Shown: in pieces, positions 1 to 9,312 of the stretch
Position numbering within the stretch: the first letter of the stretch is position 1
Layout of the letters: each line of letters begins with the position of its first letter
Origin: an uncultured Ruminococcus sp.
GTDB taxonomy: Bacteria > Bacillota > Clostridia > Oscillospirales > Acutalibacteraceae
Length of the DNA: 32,894 nt
NCBI GenBank assembly: GCA_902786345.1
Contig: CADACB010000010.1
Location: forward strand, 98,723 to 131,616
Direction: 5' to 3'
The notes under the pieces: model-generated
What the model saw: only the letters and a program-made list of their open reading frames with translations
The model's database searches: none
Told to the model about the DNA's origin: nothing
Made by a program: the position numbers and the translations under genes

Positions 1-621
1 AAATTCAGCATCTCCAAGAGAACCGTTATCAGCATAATATGAAAGCTTAAGTGTAACGCTGTCGCCTATAAATAACGCGTCATCAAACCAGCTTGCATCA
101 ACAGGTGATTCGTTTGACGAAACTGAACGTTTTTTTGTTTTCTTTTGCATACTGCTTTCTTCAATACGGCTTTCAGGTATTGAGGATTCAACAATTTGCT
201 GCTGCGGCTGTTCGGAAAAACTGCTCTCTGCCGGTAACTGAGATGATTCTGCATAAGCTTCATTTTTAGATTCAGCCTGTGACTGTTCTATCTCTTCACT
301 CAACTGTGAGGCTTCGGTCTTTGAGCCTTCAGATTTTGAGTTTTCGGATTTTGAAGTTTCGGTCTTTGAAGACTCTTTTTTGGATGACTCATTATTAGAC
401 GATTCTTTTTCAGATGACTGTTTTACGGACGATTCACCGGTTGAGCTTTCTTTAAGGGAATTTTCAGATGCAGCCTTTAAAGACGATTCCAAAGACGAGC
501 TTGCTTTATCTGAAACATCTGAGCTGTTACTTACAGCCGAAGAAACAGATCCTGAACCGCCGCACGCACAAAACGATACCGCTATTGCAGTTGCCATTAT
601 AATTGCTATAAACTTTTTCAT
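1..621 (-). CDS. SGNH-hydrolase lipoprotein, partial (3' end outside window)
   Basis: The reading frame is open from an ATG at 621 to the left edge, giving 207 codons without the C-terminus. It starts with a lipoprotein signal peptide (MKKFIAIIMATAIAVSFCAC, lipidated Cys20). About 140 residues rich in Ser, Glu and Lys follow, with repeated SSK/ESS-type units, and probably form a flexible wall-spanning linker. At the edge the SGNH/GDSL block I begins (WFDDALFIGDSVTLKLSYY), with the nucleophile Ser in GDS. This start of the catalytic domain is almost the same as in the gene just upstream (641-1492), so the two are tandem paralogues. The spacing is 19 bp and the ribosome site GGGTGA lies 6 bases before the ATG, so they are probably co-transcribed. 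The likely role is an extracellular esterase or deacetylase acting on cell-wall or plant polysaccharide; the substrate is unknown. Most of the active site lies outside the window. Confidence 0.8.
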   Translation of the reverse strand, partial: MKKFIAIIMATAIAVSFCACGGSGSVSSAVSNSSDVSDKASSSLESSLKAASENSLKESSTGESSVKQSSEKESSNNESSKKESSKTETSKSENSKSEGSKTEASQLSEEIEQSQAESKNEAYAESSQLPAESSFSEQPQQQIVESSIPESRIEESSMQKKTKKRSVSSNESPVDASWFDDALFIGDSVTLKLSYYADNGSLGDAEF

Positions 622-640
622 TAATTCACCCGCAATATAA

Positions 641-1492
641 TTATTGAACGTGAGTTCTGAGATATTCAGCCCATTTTGCACAACCCGTGTCTGTAAAGTG
701 AAGTCCCATTGCATCAGGGTTGTCATCAGTCGGCGGATCTCCGCAATATTCATAAATCAGGTTTCCGTTTTCGTCCGATACAGCAGATGACACATCAAGA
801 TATGTATAACCCTTTTCTTTACATACCGGCTTAAGTTTTTCATCAAACTCCCTGATACTCTCATTATTCAAAGAACCAATAGAATTTCCCTCTACCATAG
901 GGGTTACTGATTCTATATAAATTACTGCATCCGGGCAGCTTTTTTTAATTTTATCCGTAAGCTCTATCATGCTGCTTACGGCATCATCAACTCCGTAAAG
1001 ACCGATGTCATTCATACCAAGCATAATAAATATCTTTTTAGGATTAATAAGCTTTACGCCCTGATCAACAGTAACCTTATCGCCGTTATATACAGGATGT
1101 ACATTATCCTCGTGATCAAGCTCCCAAAGTGCATTTGTATATCCGAGACTGCCTTCACAAAGAAATTCTGCATTTCCAAGATCATCGTGATCCTCGCAAT
1201 AATACGAAAGCTTCAGCGTAACGCTGTCTCCTATAAATACAGCATCATCAAACCAGTTTGAATCTACAGGATCTCCGGCAATCTGTTCTGTTTTGCTCTC
1301 AGACTTGGATACATCACTTTCGTCTGTATTTTCTTTATCATTCCCCGACTCCGCCAAAGTTGTTGCCGATGAACTGCTTACAGCACCTGCCGATGATGAA
1401 TTTGTACTGTTTTGTGAAGAATTTGAGGAACATCCTGCTGCCAATGATGTTATAAGTATTGACGCAGCAATTAATATAGCCTTACTTTTCAT
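641..1492 (-). CDS. SGNH-hydrolase family lipoprotein
   Basis: A 283-residue predicted lipoprotein. The start at 1492 is preferred over an upstream ATG at 1516 because GGAGGG lies 5 bases before it and the signal peptide begins there (lipobox LAAGC, Cys21). A Ser/Asp/Glu-rich linker of about 50 residues leads into an SGNH hydrolase domain: block I FIGDS (nucleophile Ser90), block III LGMND (Asn161), and a final block NPDAMGLHFTDTGC with His265. The canonical Asp three residues before that His is Met262; the nearest Asp is Asp260. The family hydrolyses esters such as acetyl groups on glycans, outside the membrane. The gene has its own promoter (1568-1596) and leads a two-gene unit with its paralogue at 1-621. 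Family assignment is firm; substrate and activity are inference. Confidence 0.85.
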   Translation of the reverse strand: MKSKAILIAASILITSLAAGCSSNSSQNSTNSSSAGAVSSSSATTLAESGNDKENTDESDVSKSESKTEQIAGDPVDSNWFDDAVFIGDSVTLKLSYYCEDHDDLGNAEFLCEGSLGYTNALWELDHEDNVHPVYNGDKVTVDQGVKLINPKKIFIMLGMNDIGLYGVDDAVSSMIELTDKIKKSCPDAVIYIESVTPMVEGNSIGSLNNESIREFDEKLKPVCKEKGYTYLDVSSAVSDENGNLIYEYCGDPPTDDNPDAMGLHFTDTGCAKWAEYLRTHVQ

Positions 1493-1519
1493 TTTTACCC
1501 TCCATATCAATATCATACC

Positions 1520-1539
1520 ATCTGACTTTCATATCAGAT
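1520..1539 (-). other. Small leader hairpin before SGNH gene
   Basis: A 6-bp inverted repeat (ATCTGA / TCAGAT, 8-base loop) sits in the roughly 70-base leader, some 17 bases upstream of the ribosome site of the gene starting at 1492. It may only stabilise the mRNA; no known riboswitch is recognised. Confidence 0.3.
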
Positions 1540-1567
1540 ATTTATTTAAATGCATTATTGCCCTATT

Positions 1568-1596
1568 ATTTTAAACCAATATAAATATATTGTCAA
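1568..1596 (-). promoter_or_regulatory. Sigma-A promoter of the SGNH lipoprotein pair
   Basis: On the minus strand TTGACA (1596-1591) is followed after 17 bases by TAAAAT (1573-1568). Predicted transcription begins near 1561, giving a leader of about 70 bases before the ATG at 1492. Confidence 0.7.
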
Positions 1597-1679
1597 CACA
1601 GATTACGTCTTTACAAAAGGTTTTTGACTGTTCTATAAGCTGAAAATAGCATCACTCGCCATTTAATTTATGTGCATTA

Positions 1680-2705
1680 TTATAGTATAAACATCGCATC
1701 TCCAAAGCTAAAAAATCTATATTTTTCTTTTACCGCTGTTTGATATGCATTCATAACCATATCAAAATCTGCGAATGCAGAAACAAGCATTATCAGCGTA
1801 CTTTCCGGCAGATGAAAATTTGTTATAAGCCCGTCAAGCACCTCAAATTTAAAACCGGGATAAATAAAAATATCTGTCCAACCCTCGCTCTCTTTAATAC
1901 AGCCTTCCTTTTTTGCTACTGTTTCAAGAGTGCGGCAGCTTGTTGTACCAACAGAAATAACTCTTCCGCCCCTGTTTTTTGTTTCATTTATCAGTCTTGC
2001 CGTTTTCTCAGGTAGTTCATAATGCTCAGAATGCATCTTATGCGCTGTAACATCATCAACCTTTACAGGACGAAATGTACCTAATCCAACGTGAAGTGTT
2101 ACAAATCCTATTTTTACACCCTTTTGTTCAACCTTTGAAAGGAGCTCTTTAGTAAAATGAAGTCCTGCCGTAGGCGCAGCTGCTGAGCCAAGCTCACGGC
2201 TGTATACAGTCTGATAACGTTCCTTATCCTTAAGCTTCTCGTGTATATATGGAGGCAATGGCATTTGTCCAAGCCGATCCAGCTTTTCATAAAAATTTCC
2301 ATCACATTCAAAATCGACTATACGGTTGCCATCCTCTGTAACATCAATAACTGTGCATTTCATCAGTCCGTCACCAAACACAAATTTTGCGCCTGTTCTT
2401 GCCTTTTTGCCTGGCTTTACAAGCGTCTCCCAACGCTTGCTTTCTATATGCTTTAAAAGAAGAAATTCAACATTTGCTCCTGTACCTTCTTTTACACCGT
2501 AAATTCTTGCAGGAAGCACCCTTGAATCGTTCAGTATCAGGCAATCTCCTTCATTCAGATAATCAATAATATCATAAAAATGTTTATGTTCCAGCGCTCC
2601 GGTTTTGCGGTCCATAACCAACATCCTTGAACTGTCTCTCGGTTCAACAGGCGTCTGAGCTATAAGCTCCTCAGGAAGATCATAATAGAAATCACTTGTT
2701 TTCAT
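1680..2705 (-). CDS. queA: S-adenosylmethionine:tRNA ribosyltransferase-isomerase
   Basis: A 341-residue protein of the usual QueA length. QueA transfers and isomerises the ribosyl part of S-adenosylmethionine onto 7-aminomethyl-7-deazaguanine in the wobble position of tRNAs for Tyr, His, Asn and Asp, making epoxyqueuosine in the cytoplasm. Recognisable family segments are the N-terminal [22 protein letters not shown], the middle [12 protein letters not shown], the GLGTFRPV stretch, and the C-terminal [18 protein letters not shown]. The ATG at 2705 follows a GAAAGGA-type ribosome site. The gene appears to be monocistronic: it has its own promoter at 2748-2775, and no tgt or ruvB is adjacent, unlike in many bacteria. 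Identification is secure. Confidence 0.95.
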   Translation of the reverse strand: MKTSDFYYDLPEELIAQTPVEPRDSSRMLVMDRKTGALEHKHFYDIIDYLNEGDCLILNDSRVLPARIYGVKEGTGANVEFLLLKHIESKRWETLVKPGKKARTGAKFVFGDGLMKCTVIDVTEDGNRIVDFECDGNFYEKLDRLGQMPLPPYIHEKLKDKERYQTVYSRELGSAAAPTAGLHFTKELLSKVEQKGVKIGFVTLHVGLGTFRPVKVDDVTAHKMHSEHYELPEKTARLINETKNRGGRVISVGTTSCRTLETVAKKEGCIKESEGWTDIFIYPGFKFEVLDGLITNFHLPESTLIMLVSAFADFDMVMNAYQTAVKEKYRFFSFGDAMFIL

Positions 2706-2747
2706 TTTTCTTTTCCTTTCATAACTAATCCGGTGAAAAACACATAT

Positions 2748-2775
2748 ATTATACTACATATATTAAAAAATGCAA
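2748..2775 (-). promoter_or_regulatory. Promoter of queA
   Basis: On the minus strand TTGCAT (2775-2770), a 16-base spacer and a perfect TATAAT (2753-2748) lie about 45 bases before the queA start codon. The rest of the 318-base gap (2776-2935) shows no gene or recognisable RNA. Confidence 0.65.
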
Positions 2776-2933
2776 CACCAACAGCAGGGTTTCTTAATTT
2801 CTGTCAGATTAAGGAATCGCTTACTAAATCACGCCTTACGGCTAAGTCACATCTTTACGGCAGCTCTTACCAATATAATTACATAGATGTATTCAACAGC
2901 ACGTCCGTATATAATCAGTATAAAATTTTGAAG

Positions 2934-2972
2934 AAAAATCCCTGTCTCATCATATAAATGTGACAGGGATTT
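2934..2972 (-). terminator. Rho-independent terminator of pckA
   Basis: An 11-bp stem (AAATCCCTGTC at 2936-2946 with GACAGGGATTT at 2962-2972) continues inward through three more pairs after one mismatch. In the minus direction it ends in a T-rich run. It lies about 50 bases after the pckA stop codon. Confidence 0.8.
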
Positions 2973-3023
2973 ATTTTATAACTATTATCTGATAACTGTC
3001 ATACGCTTAACCGGCATAAACAA

Positions 3024-4637
3024 TTAAAGCTGAGGACCTGCTGCTACAAGAGCCTTTCCTGCTTCATTTGTTTCATACTTCTTGAAGTTTTTAACAAATC
3101 TTTCAGCAAGGTCTTTAGCCTTTGCATCCCACTGTGCAGCATCTGCATAAGTATCTCTTGGGTCAAGAATTCCTGTGTCAACACCCGGAAGCTCTGTTGG
3201 AACCTCAAAATCAAAATAAGGAATTTTCTTTGTGGGTGCATTCTTTATATCACCGTTAAGAATAGCATCAATAATACCGCGTGTGTCTTTAATTGTTATT
3301 CTCTTGCCTGTACCATTCCAGCCAGTATTTACAAGATAAGCCTTAGCGCCGCTCTTTTCCATCTTCTTTACAAGCTCTTCAGCATACTTTGTTGGGTGAA
3401 GCTCAAGGAATGCCTGACCAAAGCAAGCAGAGAATGTAGGAGTAGGCTCTGTGATGCCACGTTCTGTACCTGCAAGTTTAGCTGTGAAGCCTGAGAGGAA
3501 GTAATACTGTGTCTGCTCAGGTGTAAGTATAGAAACAGGCGGAAGAACACCAAATGCGTCAGCTGAAAGGAAGATAACATTATCAGCAGCAGGACCTGAT
3601 GAGATCTTATTAACATTCTTTACGATCTTCTCAATATGCTCAATTGGATATGATACACGTGTATTTTCTGTAACACTCTTATCATCAAAATCTATCTTGC
3701 CGTTTTCATCAACTGTAACGTTCTCAAGAAGTGCGTCTCTTCTGATAGCATTATATATATCAGGTTCGCTTTCTTTATCAAGACCTATAACCTTTGCATA
3801 GCAGCCGCCCTCAAGGTTGAATACACCGTTGTCATCCCAGCCGTGTTCGTCGTCACCGATAAGAAGACGCTTAGGATCTGTAGACAATGTTGTTTTACCT
3901 GTACCTGAAAGACCAAAGAAGATAGCTGTGTGCTCACCATTCATATCTGTGTTTGCAGAACAGTGCATTGAAGCCATACCCTGAAGCGGGAGGAAATAGT
4001 TCTGCATTGAGAACATACCCTTCTTCATTTCGCCACCGTACCATGTGTTAAGAATAACCTGCTCACGGCTTGTTACATTAAAGAGAACCGCTGTTTCTGA
4101 GTTAAGGCCAAGCTCCTTATAATTTTCAACCTTAGCCTTTGAAGCTGTATAAACTATAAAATCAGGCTCAAAGCTTTCCTGCTCCTCAGCTGTAGGCTTA
4201 ATGAACATATTTGTTACAAAGTGAGCCTGCCATGCAACCTCCATAATAAAACGTACAGCCATACGTGTATTCTTGTTTGCACCGCAAAATGCATCTACAA
4301 CATAAAGCTTTTTGCCTGAAAGCTCATCAAGTGCAAGCTTTTTGCACGCATCCCAAGCTTCCTGAGTTGCAGGATGGTTATCGTTAGGATATTCAGGTGT
4401 TGTCCACCATACTGTGTCCTTTGACTTTTCGTCCATTACGATAAACTTATCCTTAGGTGAACGGCCTGTGTAGATACCTGTCATAACATTAACAGCGCCG
4501 AGCTCTGTTACCTGACCCTTTTCATAGCCTTCAAGTGAAGGATCTGTTTCATCCTTAAAAAGCTGATCATATGAAGGATTATAAACAATTTCCTTCACGT
4601 CGGAAATACCGTATTTTGTAATATCGATGTTTGACAT
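3024..4637 (-). CDS. pckA: Phosphoenolpyruvate carboxykinase (ATP)
   Basis: A 537-residue cytoplasmic enzyme interconverting oxaloacetate + ATP and phosphoenolpyruvate + CO2 + ADP. In anaerobic gut Firmicutes it often runs towards carboxylation, feeding succinate or propionate formation (established for relatives, inferred here). Seen in the sequence are RSPKDKF near the N-terminus, the [11 protein letters not shown] segment, the P-loop [11 protein letters not shown] with Lys248, and the metal-binding [11 protein letters not shown]. The start at 4637 is chosen over an ATG 50 codons upstream: AAGGGG lies 7 bases before it, a strong promoter lies in between at 4670-4699, and the length then matches the family. 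It is flanked by its own promoter and terminator, so it is probably monocistronic. Confidence 0.97.
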   Translation of the reverse strand: MSNIDITKYGISDVKEIVYNPSYDQLFKDETDPSLEGYEKGQVTELGAVNVMTGIYTGRSPKDKFIVMDEKSKDTVWWTTPEYPNDNHPATQEAWDACKKLALDELSGKKLYVVDAFCGANKNTRMAVRFIMEVAWQAHFVTNMFIKPTAEEQESFEPDFIVYTASKAKVENYKELGLNSETAVLFNVTSREQVILNTWYGGEMKKGMFSMQNYFLPLQGMASMHCSANTDMNGEHTAIFFGLSGTGKTTLSTDPKRLLIGDDEHGWDDNGVFNLEGGCYAKVIGLDKESEPDIYNAIRRDALLENVTVDENGKIDFDDKSVTENTRVSYPIEHIEKIVKNVNKISSGPAADNVIFLSADAFGVLPPVSILTPEQTQYYFLSGFTAKLAGTERGITEPTPTFSACFGQAFLELHPTKYAEELVKKMEKSGAKAYLVNTGWNGTGKRITIKDTRGIIDAILNGDIKNAPTKKIPYFDFEVPTELPGVDTGILDPRDTYADAAQWDAKAKDLAERFVKNFKKYETNEAGKALVAAGPQL

Positions 4638-4669
4638 ATAAAATCCCCTTTTCTCTAAAATACATTTAT

Positions 4670-4699
4670 ATAATACACTAATATCTGCTTGTTTGTCAA
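4670..4699 (-). promoter_or_regulatory. Promoter of pckA
   Basis: On the minus strand TTGACA (4699-4694), an 18-base spacer and TATTAT (4675-4670) lie about 33 bases before the pckA ATG. Its position excludes the longer upstream reading of the gene. Confidence 0.75.
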
Positions 4700-4776
4700 T
4701 ATTACAAGGTAAATATCGGAAAATAAATCGGTTAAAAGACCATTCATTTCCGGTATTTCTGTGTTTATGCACAAAT

Positions 4777-6108
4777 TTATTCAACAACTATCTTTGGAAT
4801 TTCTGCATCAAAAAAATAATATCCGTCATACGTGCTGGTGGTTACATCAAAATTATCATCAACCATAATATTATATATGAGCTTATACTTTGTTGAAATA
4901 TCACTTTTTGAAACACATGAAAGGGTTATTGTAGCAGCGCCTTTTCTTAGCGCATTGAAATAATAGATTTCATTTCCTGCATTATCCCCTTCTGTTTTCA
5001 CATACTCTGCAGTCAGGCTGTCGCTGATCTCACACTTCCAGTCATAATCCTGTGCAGCCTTTCTGACAGATACAGTAAATTGTTTTTTCACCTGTTCCGG
5101 CTCAGGCAGCAGAGAATCAAAATAGCTGCCTTCACCTGAAGCCGCATTATAATTCAGATTCTTATCTGAAACTATATTATATTTCAAAAAGTAATGTTCA
5201 CCGTTATATGAGCTGTAATCAAAATTTATATCGGCTGTTCCGGGAGCAATTGTCCTGAAATGATATTCAAGCATAACATAGGGGTTAAGCATATCAGAGA
5301 CATATTTTTTGTCTGTGATCTCATATTCCAGAATGCTCTCATCCGAAACAGTGCAGTTCCACAGATAGGGTGAAGATATGGGTGCCTTTACAGTAATTGT
5401 AAATTCAGAGGGAGATTTTCTTCCATCACTTGAAACTGTCAGTGTAAAATATTTTTTTTCAACCTTATCGGCTTTGTCCTTAGCCTTTATGCATATGTCA
5501 TATTCGCCGCTCTCAGGTGGTGTCCACATAATCATACCGGCTGTGCCATAGCCGCAAAGGGTTGTCCATTCATTTTCATCAGTCTTTTTAATAAAATAGG
5601 CATATTTAAAATCTCCTGCACCACCGGCTGCCTTAGCAGAAAGTCTTACAGACTCTCCTCTTTTTATAAACGATGAGCTTATGACAGAATCGTTTGTTAT
5701 AGGCACACTTACAACAAGCTCAAAATATTTTTTATATACCTTACCGTCACACTGTATCTTTATGCAAAGCTGATAATTACCTGCAAGCTTAGGTATAAAT
5801 TCGCAGTCAGATTTTGCAGAATAAGCCTGAAGCTGTATCCACGTTAGCACATCGTATTTTGCATAGAATGCATATTTGCACTTTTTACTGTCAAGTCCTC
5901 TTTGCCGGGCATACATTGAAAGCGTATCTCCCAATAAAATCTCTTTGGAACTTACATATGAAACATTTATATCCTCTTCACTTTTTTCATTATTTATACC
6001 GATAAGCTCTGCCAAGGTCAGTGCGTAAACATTAAATGCAGAACCAAAGGCTATAATTAAAGCTGTCAATAACGAAGCAAGCTTTAAAAAAGAACTTCTT
6101 TTTTTCAT
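4777..6108 (-). CDS. Secreted protein with tandem extracellular repeat domains (triple-Tyr-like and I42-like)
   Basis: A 443-residue exported protein of unknown function. Residues 1-29 form a signal peptide (MKKRSSF..., likely cut after VYA). Two related segments follow, at about residues 48-115 and 120-190. Both have the pattern KYAFY/KYAYF, then W, then [11 protein letters not shown] with a K-KYF-L-V ending, resembling the triple-tyrosine surface modules of clostridial proteins. Two further related segments, at about 200-290 and 320-410, begin FTITV/FTVSV, carry YLWNC/YDWKC, and end in a GTA/GAATI strand. They resemble the chagasin (I42) cysteine-protease-inhibitor fold in degenerate form. 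The start at 6108 is supported by the signal peptide and by GGAGGG 9 bases upstream; the upstream ATG would overlap the alaS terminator. Domain names are pattern-based inference. Confidence 0.7.
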   Translation of the reverse strand: MKKRSSFLKLASLLTALIIAFGSAFNVYALTLAELIGINNEKSEEDINVSYVSSKEILLGDTLSMYARQRGLDSKKCKYAFYAKYDVLTWIQLQAYSAKSDCEFIPKLAGNYQLCIKIQCDGKVYKKYFELVVSVPITNDSVISSSFIKRGESVRLSAKAAGGAGDFKYAYFIKKTDENEWTTLCGYGTAGMIMWTPPESGEYDICIKAKDKADKVEKKYFTLTVSSDGRKSPSEFTITVKAPISSPYLWNCTVSDESILEYEITDKKYVSDMLNPYVMLEYHFRTIAPGTADINFDYSSYNGEHYFLKYNIVSDKNLNYNAASGEGSYFDSLLPEPEQVKKQFTVSVRKAAQDYDWKCEISDSLTAEYVKTEGDNAGNEIYYFNALRKGAATITLSCVSKSDISTKYKLIYNIMVDDNFDVTTSTYDGYYFFDAEIPKIVVE

Positions 6109-6131
6109 ATTCCTTTTCCCTCCCCGCTCTA

Positions 6132-6160
6132 TTTTTAGCACACAAAAATACATCTGTCAA
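6132..6160 (-). promoter_or_regulatory. Candidate promoter of the secreted repeat protein
   Basis: On the minus strand TTGACA (6160-6155) is followed after 17 bases by TAAAAA (6137-6132), 24 bases before the ATG at 6108. The -35 box is part of one arm of the alaS terminator hairpin. The weak -10 box keeps confidence moderate. Confidence 0.45.
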
Positions 6161-6188
6161 TATCCTTTCGGATAAATTGACAGATGTA
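6144..6188 (-). terminator. Rho-independent terminator of alaS
   Basis: A long hairpin (TACATCTGTCAAT at 6149-6161 with its complement at 6176-6188, plus an inner ATCC/GGAT stem closed by a 4-base loop) is followed in the minus direction by TTTTT (6148-6144). It lies about 55 bases after the alaS stop codon. Confidence 0.85.
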
Positions 6189-6242
6189 AAAATATTATTG
6201 AGCCTTAACAATAATTTTTGTCAGTGTAACCAACGCTATAAA

Positions 6243-8870
6243 TTATTTTATAAATGAAAGTACAATGTCATCAACCTGTTCAAGCGCAGAGCCTATCTTA
6301 GAAGCATCTCCAACTCCTGCCATTGCTCTTTCAGGCTTACCGCCGCCCCTGCCGTCAACAAGCTCAGCTATTTTCTTTATTATCTTTCCGGAATGTGCCC
6401 CAAGTGACTGTGCATATTTTCCGCAGGCAACAGCAAGACTTGTTTTGTCTGCATCAACCGCAAACAGTACCGCAACGGTCTCAGGAGAAGCGTCAAGAAC
6501 GTGATCACACATAGCCTTAAGCATTTCGCTGTTTGTTGACGTAAATTTATTCTTTATGATTCTTATACCTTTTACAGGCTCTGAATTTGCAAACAGATTA
6601 TCAAGACTCATTGCAGAAAGCTTTGTTGTAAGTCTGTCAATCTCTCTGTCCTTTTCTTTAAGCTCACTTACGGTATGCTCACAAACATCTGAAAGACTGT
6701 TTGCATTAGTTGCCTTAACAGCCTTCATTGAATCTGATATGATTTTTGACTGCTCATCAAGCATTTTCAGCACTCCGCTGCCTGTAACAGCTTCAATTCG
6801 TCTTACGCCCGAAGCTACAGAGCCTTCGCTTGCTATTCTGAACAATCCAATCTTAGCAGTATTGTCAATATGTGTACCGCCACAGAACTCTCTTGAAAAA
6901 TCTTCTATCATTACAACACGGACAACATCACCATATTTTTCTCCGAACAATGCCATTGCTCCAAGCTTTTTCGCTTCTTCTATAGGCATCTCTCTTGTTT
7001 CAACTTCAACAGCCTTAAAAATTTCTTCATTCACAAGACTCTCTATTTTCTTAAGTTCATCCTCACCCACAGCAGAAAAATGAGTAAAATCGAAACGCAG
7101 TCTTTCTGCGTCAACAAGCTGTCCTGCCTGTTCAACGTGGGTTCCTAAAACCTTTCTGAGAGCTGCCTGAAGAAGATGAGCTGCCGTGTGATTTCTCATT
7201 ATTGCATATCTTGCTGAGGCGTCAACATTGGCAGCTGCCTTATCCCCGACTGCTATGGTTCCCTCGGCAATGCGGCAATGGTGCATATATATGCCGTTGT
7301 TATCCTTAACGGTATCAAGAACCTCAAGCTTTGCGCCATCGGTTGTTATTACACCCTTATCTCCAATCTGTCCGCCGCTCTCAGCATAGAATGGTGTAGT
7401 ATCAAGAACAACAACAGCTTCGTCACCTGTTCCGCCAAACTCTGAACGTTCGCCGTCAATAACAATAGCTTTTATCTCAGAAGAATCTGACAGCTTTTCA
7501 TATCCTGTAAACACTGTTTTTTCAATATCACTGAAATCAACAGCGTCACTCAGCCACGCGTCAGCGCCTGCATTTTTACGCGCATTCTTTGCTCTTATTT
7601 TTTGTTCCTGCAAAAGCTGGTTATAACCGTCAATATCAACCGTCATACCCTTTTCTTCGGCAACCTCTTTTATCAGATCAATCGGGAATCCAAAGGTATC
7701 GTTAAGCTTAAACGCATCATCACCTGATATTCTGTTAATTTCGGAATTCTTAATAATATCATCAAGCAGCGCAAAGCCCTGATCAAGAGTTCTTCCAAAG
7801 CTTTCCTCTTCGTTCTTTATAACCTTAATAATAAGATCACGCTTTTCTGAAAGCTCAGGATAAGAAAGATTTTCCTGTATAACAGTATCAACAACCTTAT
7901 AAAGAAAATTCTCTTTAACACCCAGAAGTCTGCCATGACGTGCAGCGCGGCGGAGAAGTCTTCTCAATACATAACCTCTTCCCTCGTTTGACGGCATAAC
8001 GCCATCGCCTATCATAAAGGTTGTACTTCTTATATGATCGGTAATAACTCTGAGAGATATATCGGTTTTTTCACTTTCGCCGTATTTTACTCCTACAAGC
8101 TCTGTGATCTTCTTCATAATATTCTGAACTGTATCAACAAGGAAAAGGTTGTCAACTCCCTGCATCACACAAGCAAGTCTTTCAAGACCCATACCGGTAT
8201 CTATATTCGGATGATCCATAGGAGTATAGTTACCCTTGCCGTCATTCACAAACTGTGAAAATACGTTATTCCAGACCTCAACATATCTGTCGCAGTCACA
8301 GCCAACTCCACAGGTAGGCTTGCCGCAGCCGTATTTTTCACCTCTGTCAAAATAAATCTCCGTACAAGGGCCGCATGGACCTTCGCCGTGCTCCCAGAAG
8401 TTATCTTCCTTGCCAAGCCTTACGATATGCTCAGGCGATACACCAACCTCTTTTGTCCAGATGTCAAACGTTTCATCATCATTCTCGTATATGGAGATCC
8501 ATATCTTATCCTCAGGCATTTCAAGAACCTTTGTAAAGAACTCCCAAGACCACGCCGTTGCTTCGTGTTTGAAATAGTCACCGAATGAAAAATTACCCAG
8601 CATTTCAAAAAATGTACCGTGACGTGCAGTTATTCCCACACGCTCAATATCGGGAGTACGTATACATTTCTGACACGTTGTAACACGTTTTTTTGGAGGA
8701 GTAACCTCTCCTGTAAAATATTTCTTCATTGGAGCCATACCCGAGTTGATAAGAAGAAGACTGTTATCATTACGGGGAATCAAAGGAAAACTCGGAAGTC
8801 TGAGATGATCCTTCGACTCAAAAAAAGATAAAAACTTTTCTCTTAATTCATTCAATCCTGTCCATTGCAT
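6243..8870 (-). CDS. alaS: Alanyl-tRNA synthetase
   Basis: An 875-residue cytoplasmic class II synthetase that charges tRNA-Ala and edits misacylated Ser or Gly. The N-terminal catalytic domain carries the GMAPMKKYFTG and CQKCIRTPDIERVG segments. The editing domain has the zinc ligands His561 and His565 (HTAAH) and Cys663 and His667 (CGGTH). The C-terminal domain ends with the typical DGRGGGKPERAMAG stretch. The length agrees with E. coli AlaS (876). The start at 8870 is chosen because GGGTGA lies 6 bases upstream and MQWTGLNELREKFLSFFESK is the normal family beginning; in-frame upstream codons are leader sequence. Expression is controlled by the T-box leader at 9034-9264. Confidence 0.97.
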   Translation of the reverse strand: MQWTGLNELREKFLSFFESKDHLRLPSFPLIPRNDNSLLLINSGMAPMKKYFTGEVTPPKKRVTTCQKCIRTPDIERVGITARHGTFFEMLGNFSFGDYFKHEATAWSWEFFTKVLEMPEDKIWISIYENDDETFDIWTKEVGVSPEHIVRLGKEDNFWEHGEGPCGPCTEIYFDRGEKYGCGKPTCGVGCDCDRYVEVWNNVFSQFVNDGKGNYTPMDHPNIDTGMGLERLACVMQGVDNLFLVDTVQNIMKKITELVGVKYGESEKTDISLRVITDHIRSTTFMIGDGVMPSNEGRGYVLRRLLRRAARHGRLLGVKENFLYKVVDTVIQENLSYPELSEKRDLIIKVIKNEEESFGRTLDQGFALLDDIIKNSEINRISGDDAFKLNDTFGFPIDLIKEVAEEKGMTVDIDGYNQLLQEQKIRAKNARKNAGADAWLSDAVDFSDIEKTVFTGYEKLSDSSEIKAIVIDGERSEFGGTGDEAVVVLDTTPFYAESGGQIGDKGVITTDGAKLEVLDTVKDNNGIYMHHCRIAEGTIAVGDKAAANVDASARYAIMRNHTAAHLLQAALRKVLGTHVEQAGQLVDAERLRFDFTHFSAVGEDELKKIESLVNEEIFKAVEVETREMPIEEAKKLGAMALFGEKYGDVVRVVMIEDFSREFCGGTHIDNTAKIGLFRIASEGSVASGVRRIEAVTGSGVLKMLDEQSKIISDSMKAVKATNANSLSDVCEHTVSELKEKDREIDRLTTKLSAMSLDNLFANSEPVKGIRIIKNKFTSTNSEMLKAMCDHVLDASPETVAVLFAVDADKTSLAVACGKYAQSLGAHSGKIIKKIAELVDGRGGGKPERAMAGVGDASKIGSALEQVDDIVLSFIK

Positions 8871-9033
8871 TTGTATCACCCTTTTTTTAAATTCCGATTG
8901 TGTCACGGTCGTCTGCCGCAAAAAAAGCTCTTTATATACAGCCTCACACTGAAATACAAATATAATTTGCAGTACAACCCGGCAGATTTTCATTCTCGTT
9001 CACCCGGTCATCTGATAACCGGAAGTCATAAAC

Positions 9034-9264
9034 AAAAAAGATCCTTTCGCCTGTATGGGACGAAAAGATCCGTGTTACCACCCAAATTGCACACAATCAT
9101 ATGTGTACCTCTCAAAAGCTTTAACGCAGCCCTACGTTGCGGTTTACCGCAAAGCTCCGAGTCAGCCCGGGCAATTATCCGTAAAAACCTCACACCAACG
9201 GTTTTCTCTCTTTGACGTTATTTTTGCCCTTTTTCTCATCACAGCAGACAAATATCCTATTACA
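9034..9264 (-). promoter_or_regulatory. tRNA-Ala-responsive T-box leader of alaS
   Basis: A complete T-box element on the minus strand. Stem I has a K-turn-like GTGATGA (about 9240), the pairing GGGCAA/TTGCCC, a distal GGTG loop, and a specifier loop reading GGGCTGA. The specifier codon GCU (9166-9164) encodes alanine. The T-box sequence GGGTGGTAACACGG follows, with the tRNA-end-binding bulge TGGT at 9080-9077; its variable U matches an A discriminator, as expected for tRNA-Ala. The terminator stem (9040-9049 with 9061-9070, one G-U pair) ends in six T residues (9039-9034). Uncharged tRNA-Ala should stabilise the antiterminator and permit alaS transcription. The pairings were drawn by eye. 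Confidence 0.93.
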
Positions 9265-9270
9265 TAATTA

Positions 9271-9298
9271 ATTATAGCAATTTTTTTCTTTATGTCAA
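9271..9298 (-). promoter_or_regulatory. Consensus promoter of the alaS T-box transcript
   Basis: On the minus strand a perfect TTGACA (9298-9293) and a perfect TATAAT (9276-9271) are separated by 16 bases containing an A7 tract. Transcription should begin near 9264, directly before stem I of the T-box. Confidence 0.85.
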
Positions 9299-9312
9299 GA
9301 TTTAAGTTAAAG

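Noticed and set aside
2733-2957. 74-residue plus-strand frame between queA and pckA
   Set aside because: It overlaps the queA promoter and the pckA terminator, with no ribosome site.
6556-7083. 175-residue plus-strand frame opposite alaS
   Set aside because: Antisense shadow, Ser/Leu-rich as expected from reversed codons of a real gene.
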